A stretch of DNA of 64,000 bases from Blautia pseudococcoides (GCF_001689125.2 NZ_CP015405.2:4098501-4162500); one strand, 5' to 3'. Positions 33,301-41,420 are shown, counted from the first letter of the stretch. Program-made: numbers and translations. Notes: generated by a model not told the origin, from the letters alone.

Positions 33301-33442
33301 CCAAGTCATTTTCACTGTCGCCAACAGCAAAACAATCCTCTATATCCGCATGCAGATGGCTGCACATAAATTGGATCCCGGTAGCTTTTGTATGGTTTTT
33401 CTGGGTCACCTCCCAGACATTTGTCATAAGTCCTGCTTTCAT
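33254..33442 (-). pseudogene. C-terminal fragment of a Cof-type HAD phosphatase
   Basis: About 62 residues containing KATGIQ...LHADIEDCFAVGDSENDLDML, the C-terminal signature of Cof-type HAD sugar phosphatases. The nucleophile motif and about 200 N-terminal residues are absent, and the end runs into the AraC remnant in a different frame. It is probably left from a deletion that joined two genes. Confidence 0.75.
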
Positions 33443-33622
33443 CACAAAACAACTCCTCGATATTCCTGCCCTCTGTGGAAAATATCTCCATTATATCATG
33501 TTGTTCACGCCAACCTATCTGACACTAATTTTATCACGGCTGTACACAGCCATCCATAATAGAAAGCATAAATCCCCTGCCAGTCAAATATGATAGAATA
33601 AACAACCTTTCCAGGACTTATT

Positions 33623-34471
33623 ATGATACATAACATTCCTATCAAGAAATTTCTTGCAATTACCCTTCTCTTTGCCGCGGCCTACTTTACCGGCTGTTTT
33701 ATCGCTGAGGCAGTAAACGGCAGGCAGGCAGAATCCGTCTCCTCCTCCGCTGACGGCAACTGGGGTCTCAGTTTCCAGGAGGAAGGCAAACCGCCTGTTG
33801 CAAATGCCACCTTTGATGAGCTGAAGCAATACGATGCTTATTATGCGGAAAACACAGAGGAGAAGGTCATCTATCTCACCTTTGACTGCGGCTATGAAAA
33901 CGGAAACACAGCCACGATCCTGGACGCCCTGAAAAAGCACAATGCCCCGGCCACCTTCTTTGTAGTGGGTAACTTTATCTCCACCAGCCCTGATCTGGTA
34001 AAACGGATGGTGAAAGAGGGGCACACGGTAGGCAACCATTCCTACCACCACCCGGATATGTCGAAGATATCCACCATGGAATCCTTTTCCAAAGAACTTC
34101 AGGAACTGGAAGACCTCTACACAGAGACTACCGGCAAACCCATGACCAAATTTTACCGCCCGCCTCAGGGTAAATACAGCGAAAGCAATCTGAAAATGGC
34201 ACAGGAGCTGGGGTATAAAACTTTCTTCTGGAGTCTGGCCTATGTGGACTGGTATCAGGATAAGCAGCCAACCAAGGAGGAGGCATTCAGCAAACTCATT
34301 GGACGCATCCATCCCGGAGCTGTGGTGCTCTTACACAGTACATCCAGTACCAATGCACAAATTTTGGATGAACTGCTGACAAAATGGGAAGAGATGGGGT
34401 ATACGTTCCAGTCATTGGAACAGTTAGTGGAAAAGAGCGGAACGGCAAAGAAGACGACTAATATTGTCTGA
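33623..34471 (+). CDS. pdaA: Polysaccharide deacetylase, PdaA-like
   Basis: A 282-residue protein with an N-terminal membrane anchor or signal (about 9-28) and a NodB deacetylase domain (about 78-270). Motif 1 is TFDCGYENG, the variant typical of PdaA delta-lactam-forming N-acetylmuramic acid deacetylases; motif 2 is HSYHHPD (metal-binding His pair); motif 3 is FYRPPQG; and the late LLHS supplies the last His. In spore formers PdaA makes muramic delta-lactam in cortex. The 3' end overlaps the -35 of the small toxin gene's promoter. Confidence 0.9.
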   Translation: MIHNIPIKKFLAITLLFAAAYFTGCFIAEAVNGRQAESVSSSADGNWGLSFQEEGKPPVANATFDELKQYDAYYAENTEEKVIYLTFDCGYENGNTATILDALKKHNAPATFFVVGNFISTSPDLVKRMVKEGHTVGNHSYHHPDMSKISTMESFSKELQELEDLYTETTGKPMTKFYRPPQGKYSESNLKMAQELGYKTFFWSLAYVDWYQDKQPTKEEAFSKLIGRIHPGAVVLLHSTSSTNAQILDELLTKWEEMGYTFQSLEQLVEKSGTAKKTTNIV

Positions 34472-34492
34472 TGGCTCTGGACATGATAGAAT
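34464..34492 (+). promoter_or_regulatory. Promoter of the type I toxin mRNA
   Basis: -35 TTGTCT (34464-34469), a 17-bp spacer and -10 TAGAAT (34487-34492). The -35 overlaps the last codons of the PdaA gene. The predicted start is near 34499, giving a leader of about 64 bases that holds the ribosome-site hairpin. Confidence 0.65.
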
Positions 34493-34525
34493 AATCATAT
34501 GGAACAACCGTGTTACAAGGTGGTA

Positions 34526-34555
34526 ACCTCCCGTACTTGAAAACAGAAGGGAGGT
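34526..34555 (+). promoter_or_regulatory. Hairpin sequestering the toxin ribosome binding site
   Basis: Perfect 7-bp stem ACCTCCC (34526-34532) with GGGAGGT (34549-34555) and a 16-base loop. The right arm is the ribosome site of the toxin (ATG at 34563, 8 bases on). The loop holds GTACTTGA (34533-34540), repeated in the terminator loop downstream. Folded, the mRNA should be translated poorly. Confidence 0.8.
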
Positions 34556-34562
34556 GGTGCAA

Positions 34563-34658
34563 ATGGATACATATGAAGCTTTAAGCCTGTTATTTTTAGG
34601 CGGTTCATTTCTGATTGCACTGCTTGCCTGCATTGATAGGAACAACAAGCGAAAATAA
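34563..34658 (+). CDS. Small hydrophobic type I toxin peptide (Hol-Tox/Fst-like)
   Basis: A 31-residue peptide starting MDTYEALSLLFLGG. It has one membrane segment (about residues 7-24) and a charged tail DRNNKRK. This is the layout of the putative holin-like toxin family and of Fst-type par toxins, which insert in the inner membrane. A strong ribosome site GGGAGG is locked in a leader hairpin. The stop codon touches a 12-bp terminator stem, and a convergent promoter downstream would make an antisense RNA over the 3' end. Too short for routine gene calling, but every element of a type I toxin gene is present. Confidence 0.82.
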   Translation: MDTYEALSLLFLGGSFLIALLACIDRNNKRK

Positions 34659-34697
34659 ATAAGCCTGCCTTGTACTTGACCGTCCGGCAGGCTTATT
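34658..34697. terminator. Shared terminator stem of toxin mRNA and antisense RNA
   Basis: Perfect 12-bp inverted repeat AATAAGCCTGCC (34658-34669) with GGCAGGCTTATT (34686-34697) and a 16-base loop holding GTACTTGA (34672-34679). The minus-strand tail is T-rich. The plus strand has no T tail here, so the toxin mRNA probably ends at the next hairpin. Confidence 0.8.
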
Positions 34698-34710
34698 AGT
34701 CACTCGAAGT

Positions 34711-34738
34711 CAACCACTTTGTGGGCGGTTGTTTCTTT
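34711..34738 (+). terminator. Probable terminator of the toxin mRNA
   Basis: Short stem CAACC/GGTTG (34711-34731) with inner CCAC/GTGG alternatives, followed by TTTCTTTTC on the plus strand. If used, the toxin mRNA spans about 34499-34738 and overlaps almost the whole antisense RNA. Confidence 0.5.
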
Positions 34739-34747
34739 TCTAACTAT

Positions 34748-34776
34748 AATATAGCAAAATGCTTCTTAATATTCAA
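34748..34776 (-). promoter_or_regulatory. Promoter of the antisense antitoxin RNA
   Basis: On the minus strand, -35 TTGAAT (34771-34776), a 17-bp spacer and -10 TATATT (34748-34753). It points toward the toxin gene. It also lies just past the stop of the GH4 gene (34798), which is transcribed in the same direction. Confidence 0.65.
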
Positions 34777-34797
34777 CAAAAAATTTTCCGGTAATAT

Positions 34798-36264
34798 CTA
34801 TACCGTGATCTTTCTCTTCTCATGCTCGGCAGCAACTTCCTCCACAGATTTTTCCTGAAGTCTGACTGCACCTTTGTAACCCTCTTTTGTAGGAATCAGA
34901 TTGCCCTTTGCCAGGTTTTCTTTGGCCTGGGCAATGGCTTCCTTGTACTGCGGCAGCCATTGTTCCTGTGCAACCAACATTTCGTCGATCATCTGCCATA
35001 CTTCCGGAGGATTGCAGACAGCCCCTGTGAGCGGGTCCATCAATGCAGCCTGTTTCAGCAGCTTTGCATCACCATGCACGGCTGCCTCCACTGCCAGCTT
35101 CTGTACCCAGATGGACTGTGAACAGACAGCGGCACATCCCAGAGGAAGGTCGCCCACCTTTGGAACGCTGATGCCGTTTCCGTCTACATAACAGGGCACC
35201 TCCACAACACTTTCATAAGGAAGGTTTGTGATACAGCCCTCATTCATCATATTGAAATGGCCTCTGTATTTCTTGCCTGTTTCAAGAGATTCAATAATAT
35301 AGGAGCAGTGCTCTTTTCCTCTCTCAGAGCCGTCCAGCTTCTTCGGTTCCTCAGCCAGAATTTTGGGATAATCCGTATCAAACCAGTTTCTTTCCTCTCT
35401 GGTCACACGCAGATATCCGCCTGTCTCTCCGTTGATCCAGTTGTCCAGGTTGATCCAGTCTTTGATTTCATCCGGACGCTTACGGTACCAGGAAACATAC
35501 TCGGAAAGGTGTCCGTTCGACTCTGTGGAATAGCAGCCGAAACGTTTCAGCATATCAATACGCACTTTTTCTTCTTCACTGAACTTCTCATGGGCTTCAA
35601 ATCCCGGCAGGATTTTTGACAGCATATCCTCACCGTGGTGTTTTACGGAAATGTACCATGTCTGGTGGTTAATACCGGCGCAGATAATATCCAGCTCTTC
35701 TCTCGGAATACCCAGAACTTCCGCGATCTGCAGTTCTCCGTGGATTTCTCCGTGGCAGAGGCCGATGGTCTTCACACCGCCGTATTTATTGCAGGCCCAG
35801 GTAGCCATTGCGTTAGGGTTGGAGTAATTGAGCATAATCGCTCCCTCCTCAGCCACCTCACGAATATCTTTGCAGAAATCCAGCATGGCAGCAATAACCC
35901 GCTGTCCATACATGATCCCCCCTGTACAGAGTGTATCACCTACACACTGGTCTACACCATATTTCAGCGGAATTTCAATATCCGTCTCAAAGCCCTCAAG
36001 TCCGCCAACACGCACACAGTTAATGATGTAACGGGCATTTCTGAATGCCTCTCTTCTGTCTGTGGTTGCCTCAATTTTCACCGGGATCCCGTTGGCGTCC
36101 AGGTCTCTCTGGCATAATGCTCTTGTTCTCTCCAGGTTCTCCCCATTGATATCTGTAAATGCGATCTCCACATTGCGAAGCTCGGGCACTGACATGATAT
36201 CTGTAAATAATGTCCTTGCAAATACAAGACTTCCTGCTCCGATAAATGCTATTTTAAAACTCAT
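34798..36264 (-). CDS. GH4 glycosidase with CHGE signature (alpha-galacturonidase-like?)
   Basis: A 488-residue family 4 glycosidase. Rossmann motif IAFIGAGSLVFA; family blocks LNYSNPNAMATWA, GLCHGEIHGE, GINHQTWY and GCYSTESNGHLSEY. The metal-site signature is Cys-His-Gly-Glu rather than the Cys-His-Ser-Val of the MelA-like gene 2.9 kb away. CHG-type GH4 enzymes such as LplD have been linked to alpha-galacturonides, so a uronide substrate is possible but unproven. ATG 36264 is chosen with GGGAGG upstream. A palindrome lies in its leader and an AraC gene is divergent. Confidence 0.88.
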   Translation of the reverse strand: MSFKIAFIGAGSLVFARTLFTDIMSVPELRNVEIAFTDINGENLERTRALCQRDLDANGIPVKIEATTDRREAFRNARYIINCVRVGGLEGFETDIEIPLKYGVDQCVGDTLCTGGIMYGQRVIAAMLDFCKDIREVAEEGAIMLNYSNPNAMATWACNKYGGVKTIGLCHGEIHGELQIAEVLGIPREELDIICAGINHQTWYISVKHHGEDMLSKILPGFEAHEKFSEEEKVRIDMLKRFGCYSTESNGHLSEYVSWYRKRPDEIKDWINLDNWINGETGGYLRVTREERNWFDTDYPKILAEEPKKLDGSERGKEHCSYIIESLETGKKYRGHFNMMNEGCITNLPYESVVEVPCYVDGNGISVPKVGDLPLGCAAVCSQSIWVQKLAVEAAVHGDAKLLKQAALMDPLTGAVCNPPEVWQMIDEMLVAQEQWLPQYKEAIAQAKENLAKGNLIPTKEGYKGAVRLQEKSVEEVAAEHEKRKITV

Positions 36265-36286
36265 ACTATAACCTCCCGTTTTTATG

Positions 36287-36366
36287 GCAATAGGAAGTCC
36301 GCAAATGTACTTTCTATTGCATCTCTTGGTTTTTATGATGTTTATTATAAACGGTGGGTTTGTGGG
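36287..36366. promoter_or_regulatory. Promoter/operator region of the second GH4 gene
   Basis: On the minus strand, -10 TATAAT (36344-36349) has no good -35. Next to it lies ACGGTGGGTTT (36351-36361), then a second GTGGG (36362-36366). Downstream in the leader is a 12-bp dyad GCAATAGGAAGT/ACTTTCTATTGC (36287-36298 with 36309-36320; one mismatch). Probably sites for the divergent AraC protein. Confidence 0.5.
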
Positions 36367-36479
36367 ATGTGGAAAGTATTGTTGCGCAAAATTGAAAATG
36401 CAAGATATTGCCGCATATATTTTTCTTGACATTTAAGAATGTACCTTTCAAAATAAAGGTATCAGAAAGGAGTATTCCC

Positions 36480-37430
36480 ATGAGCATCTTTAATCCTACT
36501 CATCATTACATCTCCATAACCGCTTTTTATGCCCTTTCCCTGACAGAGTATGATATGCATGCCCATGCCCACGCCAGTTGCGAAATTATGTATGTCACGA
36601 AAGGGAAGTGTCATATTTATGTAAACCATGAAAAGCATTGTCTGGAAGAACGGCAGTTTATATTTCTGGACGGTGAGGTTCCGCATCGGTTATGGGTTCC
36701 CAAGGGTTCACCCTGTTCCCTGCTGAATCTGGAATTCTGCTGCCAGAAGGAAAAGACCACTCTGGACCTTTTGGAACCAAGACGGGAAAGCGCATCCTTT
36801 GACCGTTTCTGCCGTTCCAAAAAGGCGATCTGGGTTACCAATGATACCGGGAATCTGGGCTATTCCCTGAAAGACCTTATCTCTCAGTTGGAACAGAAGA
36901 TTCCCTATTCCAAAGATGTGCATATGTCGCGAAAATACACTGCACCTGATGCCGATTATCTGATCCGCCTGCTGTTTTTCCGCACAATGCTGGAACTATC
37001 CCATTGTCTGCTGGAAAATACCGGGGCTACAGGGGCCGTGTATTTGAAAAAGGCCACGTCCTATATTTCCGCGCATCTGACCGAAGACATACGGATCCCG
37101 GAGCTGGCCGCTTTTGCCGGAATCAATAAATCCTATCTGCAGTCACTCTTTCACAGACATATGCACTGTACGATCACAGATTATGTCAACCGAAAACGGT
37201 TGGAACAGGCGGCCTTTTTATTGACAAACAGCTCCTTATCTGTGACAGATATTGCATTTCACGCAGGATACAACAGCCGCCAGCACTTTGGCAGCACCTT
37301 TGAAAAATACTATGGGACAAACCCCAGAGCATATCGGCAGCTTCATGAAAAGAAAATGGAAACTTCAACAGGGCATGGGCAGTATACCATACGGGAAGAC
37401 GGGACCTGGGATACAGAACCCCTGGAATAG
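36480..37430 (+). CDS. AraC-family regulator
   Basis: A 316-residue regulator. The N-terminal cupin has a His-rich pocket (MHAHAHASCEIMYVTKGKCH), and the C-terminal double helix-turn-helix has the blocks IRIPELAAFAGINKSYLQ and VTDIAFHAGYNSRQHFG followed by YYGTNPRAYR. ATG 36480 has AGAAAGGAG upstream. It is divergent from the CHGE-type GH4 gene and convergent with galK, so it probably activates the GH4 gene in response to its sugar. A TTGACA at 36426-36431 may be its -35. Confidence 0.92.
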   Translation: MSIFNPTHHYISITAFYALSLTEYDMHAHAHASCEIMYVTKGKCHIYVNHEKHCLEERQFIFLDGEVPHRLWVPKGSPCSLLNLEFCCQKEKTTLDLLEPRRESASFDRFCRSKKAIWVTNDTGNLGYSLKDLISQLEQKIPYSKDVHMSRKYTAPDADYLIRLLFFRTMLELSHCLLENTGATGAVYLKKATSYISAHLTEDIRIPELAAFAGINKSYLQSLFHRHMHCTITDYVNRKRLEQAAFLLTNSSLSVTDIAFHAGYNSRQHFGSTFEKYYGTNPRAYRQLHEKKMETSTGHGQYTIREDGTWDTEPLE

Positions 37431-37517
37431 AACAGGAGAGTGCCCTCAGGTCCTATGCCCGTTTATTTTGCCTGCGTATATTATTTACATCCGTATGTTT
37501 TTTACAACTGCAAATTA

Positions 37518-38774
37518 TTAGAAATCCATATGTACTGCACCTGTCTGACGAATCTGCATTACATAAATATTCTCTTTACCCATGTATGGTGTCATATATT
37601 TTACATAGTCCGCTGTCATATCTTTCGGAAGTACGGCTGCGATCACTCCTGCAAATCCGCCGCCATGTACTCTGCAGTATCCTCTTCCTGCCTCTTCGAT
37701 GAACATTTCTGTCAGAGCCAGCGCAACCGGAACGGCCTGCTCTGTCTCATCTTTTGTTGCAAAACAGTTCTGCAGCCATTTCCAGGAAGAATTTCCTGAT
37801 TTGGTGATGCACTGTAAAAAGGTATCATAGTCTTTTTCTTTGATGGCTTTCACTGCAGCATCCACACGGTTCTGCTCCGCGAAGAAATGAAGTGCACGCA
37901 TAACAGCTCTGTCACCGGCTTCTTTTCTCACTTTGTTCAGATTCTCCATGAATTCCTTTTCATCTACATCTGCCAGGACTTCTTTTCCCATAACCTGTGC
38001 TGCTTTTTTCATTTCAATGGGAACGGAGGAGTATTCTGCGCTTAAATCCGCATGGCCTTTTCCTGTATTTACAATGATCAGGTCATATCCCAGCTGGTCA
38101 TATCCGAAATCCAGCCTCTCTACTTTGGGCATATCCTCTTTGAAATCAATGGTGATCACGCCGCCCACTGCACAAGCCATCTGATCCAGCAGACCCGACT
38201 GTTTTTCCCAGTATTCGTGTTCTGCGTACTGGCCAATCTTAGCGTACTCAACATAATCTATTTTTCCGTCATTGCTGAAATAGTCTACAATGGCACAGAT
38301 AAGCATTTCAAAAGATGCGGAGGAGCTTACCCCTGCTGCGCCGATCACGTCTGTGGATACATAAGCATCAAAGCCTTCCACTTTATACCCTTTTTTCACA
38401 AATCCTTCAAACATACCGATCAGGAGGGAAAGGGTTCCCTGGCATTTGCAGGACGTGTCCATGTTGTCTAGATCAACCGTAATGCTCTGATCGTAATTCT
38501 CGCTGATCACGTGAACAAGTGAAGTGCCGTTCTTTCTTGCCGCAGCGATGGTATCCATAGCGATACTTCCGGTCAGCACCTTACCATGGTTGTGATCTGT
38601 ATGGTTGCCCAGAATCTCTGTTCTTCCGGGTGATGTGAAGAAATCAGCTTCACCTTCGCCGAATGCTTTCACAAATTCCCGGTACAGATGATCGTAACGC
38701 TCCTGCTCCACCTGCAATTTCTCTTCACCATAAACTGTTTTCAGAGTTGCAACTGCTTTTTCATTTTCAAACAT
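37518..38774 (-). CDS. galK: Galactokinase
   Basis: A 418-residue GHMP kinase that converts galactose and ATP to galactose 1-phosphate, the first Leloir step. The galactokinase signature PGRTEILGNHTDHNHG lies at about 49-64. The GHMP ATP loop is GAAGVSSSASFE, and the C-terminal motif is GRGYCRVHGGGFAG. GGGAGG precedes ATG 38774. galT and galE are not in the window. It links to the GH4 alpha-galactosidase nearby and is divergent from its own AraC-type gene. Confidence 0.96.
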   Translation of the reverse strand: MFENEKAVATLKTVYGEEKLQVEQERYDHLYREFVKAFGEGEADFFTSPGRTEILGNHTDHNHGKVLTGSIAMDTIAAARKNGTSLVHVISENYDQSITVDLDNMDTSCKCQGTLSLLIGMFEGFVKKGYKVEGFDAYVSTDVIGAAGVSSSASFEMLICAIVDYFSNDGKIDYVEYAKIGQYAEHEYWEKQSGLLDQMACAVGGVITIDFKEDMPKVERLDFGYDQLGYDLIIVNTGKGHADLSAEYSSVPIEMKKAAQVMGKEVLADVDEKEFMENLNKVRKEAGDRAVMRALHFFAEQNRVDAAVKAIKEKDYDTFLQCITKSGNSSWKWLQNCFATKDETEQAVPVALALTEMFIEEAGRGYCRVHGGGFAGVIAAVLPKDMTADYVKYMTPYMGKENIYVMQIRQTGAVHMDF

Positions 38775-38816
38775 TGTAAAATACCTCCCGTTTTTCTTGA
38801 CTCAAACTTTACTTGT

Positions 38817-38843
38817 ATTATAATGTAGATATACGGTGGATTT
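38817..38843 (-). promoter_or_regulatory. Promoter of galK with motif shared with the GH4 promoter
   Basis: On the minus strand, -10 TATAAT (38817-38822) with a poor -35. ACGGTGGATTT (38833-38843) lies upstream and matches ACGGTGGGTTT next to the -10 of the second GH4 gene in 10 of 11 bases. A common activator site is possible. Confidence 0.5.
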
Positions 38844-38910
38844 CTAGGAATATCTTGAAGTATATATGGACCATATTGAGATTCTGGCATTTTACCCGGG
38901 AGGAATTACG

Positions 38911-39825
38911 ATGCAGATACAGACAAACAGGAATCAGCGGGAAATTAAGGCGCACGGGGATTTTACATTTCCTGTATTGGTGAGTAAAGAATGTATTACG
39001 GACTATGAATTTGGAACCTTCTCCTGGCATTGGCATTCGGAAATTGAGATGACGCTGGTGGAGGATGGGGAGATGATCTATCAGGTAAATGGAGCGGATT
39101 TTCATCTGAAGGAAGGGGACGTGATGTTCGGCAATGCCAATACGCTGCACAGCGGGCATATGGTCGAAGGGAAGGACTGCCATTACTGGAGTATTACTTT
39201 TGATCCCAAGATTGTATATGGGTTTGAAAAAAGTCTGATACAGACAAAGTATGTGGATCTGGTGGTGAACGGGCATGAGTTTTCGGCCCTTTGGTTTGAT
39301 GGGAGTGAGGAGTGGCATGGGGATATCCGGAAGAAGATGAAGAAGGTTATAGAACTGGATTTGGAGCGGCCGGATTTTTATGAGATGGAGGTACAAATGC
39401 TGTTGTCGGAGATCTGGCTCGTTTTACTGCGGCATCAGGGGGCTTTTAATCAGGGAACGGAGTCACTGAATCCTAAGGAATTGGCCCGGTTAAAGACTAT
39501 ATTGGGATTTATTCATGAGAATTATGATAAGAAGATCACTCTTACGGATATTGCGGATTCGGTGCATATCTGTAAGAGTGAGTGTTGCCGGTTTTTTAAG
39601 AAGCATATGAATGAGTCTTTGTTTGATTATTTGCTGAGGTACCGGGTGGAACAGAGCATTCCTTATTTGCGGGATGAGGAATATAGTATCACGGATGCAG
39701 CATTTAACTCTGGGTTTACAGATGCGGGGTATTATTCACGGGTGTTTCGGAAATGTACAGGGGTTGCTCCACGGAAGTTCCGGAAAGATAACGATCCCAT
39801 ACCAAATGCTGGGAGTTCTCTGTAA
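38911..39825 (+). CDS. AraC-family regulator
   Basis: A 304-residue regulator. N-terminal cupin domain with WHWHSEIEMTLVEDGEM; C-terminal double helix-turn-helix (ITLTDIADSVHICKSECCRFF and ITDAAFNSGFTDAGYYSRVF, then GVAPRKFR). ATG 38911 has GGGAGG 8 bases before; the longer frame is rejected. It is divergent from galK and so likely controls it. Its 3' end faces the last gene of the capsule operon, only 50 bases away. Confidence 0.93.
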   Translation: MQIQTNRNQREIKAHGDFTFPVLVSKECITDYEFGTFSWHWHSEIEMTLVEDGEMIYQVNGADFHLKEGDVMFGNANTLHSGHMVEGKDCHYWSITFDPKIVYGFEKSLIQTKYVDLVVNGHEFSALWFDGSEEWHGDIRKKMKKVIELDLERPDFYEMEVQMLLSEIWLVLLRHQGAFNQGTESLNPKELARLKTILGFIHENYDKKITLTDIADSVHICKSECCRFFKKHMNESLFDYLLRYRVEQSIPYLRDEEYSITDAAFNSGFTDAGYYSRVFRKCTGVAPRKFRKDNDPIPNAGSSL

Positions 39826-39875
39826 AATACCGGATAGCGGCTGACGGACCGTCTGTCACATAGCAGTCCGGTCCA

Positions 39876-41420
39876 TCATCTATTATCTGATCTAAATTTT
39901 AGCATTTTAGATACTATATTCTTTAAATATGTCTGTGCAATTTTTCTTGCTTTTACTTCGATCAAGCTGCTTACTCCAAAAAAAACTATAGTTACTAAAA
40001 TACTTACCCATAATGCGTTTAATATAAGTGACAAATATGTATCCATTTGTAACGGAATGTCAACCCCTATCATAACGATTAAGCAAAATACAATTATATT
40101 AGTAATCCATCTCCGATACGTTCCCCATGCACTTCTCTTTAGTAATCTGCAATTCGCAAAAATAATTATGTCGTTCGCCCTATATAACAACGCAACTATA
40201 GTTCCAAGAAGAACGCCATAGATTCCAAGTTTGAAAACACATAGAAATGACACAACTAAGTTGATTATAGTTTCAAGCCATGCACGCCATTGCGTTTCCT
40301 TAAATGCACCAGAAAAACCTATGATATTATTAGAGGTAATCCTTCCATAATTCAATAGTTTATATGTAACAAACAAAATCGGTAGTTTCCGATCAATGTA
40401 ATTAATATCTGCCCCAACTGTATATAGCCTCATAAAAGGGATCACAAATATTGTTGCAATGGCAAACAATGAAAATACTAATGCTAAATAATATGTTTCA
40501 AAAGATTCTTGTAGATCTAAATATTTTTTCTTATCGGAATGAAAGATCTGCCCCATTGCAGCCTGCACACTATTTGACGTAATAGTAACAATGTTGTCAA
40601 TCATTCCATAAATTGTGGCATATAACGAATAAATACTTACTGTTTTTAATCCACAAACAAATGTAAGAATCAATATATCTGTATGACTAAATACCAATGC
40701 AGATATCTGATGAATAAAAACTGCTGTTTTTTGAGAAACTGCCTGAAAATCCGGTTTAACATGTAAATCTAACCAAGGATAATTTTTCTTAATATACCAG
40801 CCTATGTATATCATTTTTAACAAATTAAATATGAAATAAGTAGTTTGAACTGCTATAATACTTTTTCCATGCAACAGTAAATAAATTCTGCTGCCATCCG
40901 TCAATACAGAAGTAATCGTCCCTACATTAGAAGTCACATAACTCCGGTTATCTACTCGCAGCAGCATGTTATATTTCCCCTGTACCAGGTAACTGATAAC
41001 ACTACCGGAGCCTTGTAGTACGATCACACCAAAGCATATTGGATATGGGACTGTTGTATTTAGAAATAACGGATATACTACCCCCAATATTATAATACTA
41101 ATTGCATATATCCCGCCTATTCTTTTATAATAATGATCTGTTGCCGCAAGAATCTTATTCACTGACTGATGATCGCTTTTTGCAATTGGACCATATAAAG
41201 CAACAATTGATGCATCTCCCACTCCAACTTCAAGCAACGTCAAATACACATATATCTGTCGAATAGAAGCTAACAAGCCATTAATTTCCGATCCATAATT
41301 CACAATAAAAAGTCTTGGAATAATAATTGCCACAATTGATGTGATAATATTCCCAACGATTCCCCAAACCAAATTATAAATACTGTTCTTTTGTCTTGAC
41401 ATAATTTTTACTGTATCCAT
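39876..41420 (-). CDS. Wzx-type polysaccharide flippase
   Basis: A 514-residue membrane protein with about 12-14 hydrophobic segments, of the MATE-like polysaccharide export (PST) family. It begins NSIYNLVWGIVGNIITSIVAIIIP, here cited as a block of the first membrane helix, followed by IPRLFIVNYGSEINGL, typical of Wzx proteins. It would flip lipid-linked repeat units made by the cassette for polymerisation by the EpsG/Wzy-like protein. It is the last gene of the capsule operon. Codon use is AT-rich like its neighbours. Confidence 0.9.
   Translation of the reverse strand: MDTVKIMSRQKNSIYNLVWGIVGNIITSIVAIIIPRLFIVNYGSEINGLLASIRQIYVYLTLLEVGVGDASIVALYGPIAKSDHQSVNKILAATDHYYKRIGGIYAISIIILGVVYPLFLNTTVPYPICFGVIVLQGSGSVISYLVQGKYNMLLRVDNRSYVTSNVGTITSVLTDGSRIYLLLHGKSIIAVQTTYFIFNLLKMIYIGWYIKKNYPWLDLHVKPDFQAVSQKTAVFIHQISALVFSHTDILILTFVCGLKTVSIYSLYATIYGMIDNIVTITSNSVQAAMGQIFHSDKKKYLDLQESFETYYLALVFSLFAIATIFVIPFMRLYTVGADINYIDRKLPILFVTYKLLNYGRITSNNIIGFSGAFKETQWRAWLETIINLVVSFLCVFKLGIYGVLLGTIVALLYRANDIIIFANCRLLKRSAWGTYRRWITNIIVFCLIVMIGVDIPLQMDTYLSLILNALWVSILVTIVFFGVSSLIEVKARKIAQTYLKNIVSKMLKFRSDNR

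Larger units (their letters stand above)
34648..34741 (-). ncRNA. Predicted antisense RNA antitoxin
   Basis: Minus-strand RNA of about 95 bases, predicted from the promoter at 34748-34776 and the terminator stem at 34658-34697, which on this strand is followed by TATTTTCG. It would overlap the 3' end of the toxin mRNA. Its terminator loop is complementary to the leader loop next to the toxin ribosome site through GTACTTGA. Expression is inferred, not shown. Confidence 0.65.

Noticed and set aside
33584..34312. Minus-strand frame of 242 residues
   Set aside because: Antisense to the PdaA-like deacetylase, which has all NodB motifs; the frame itself has no recognisable domain.
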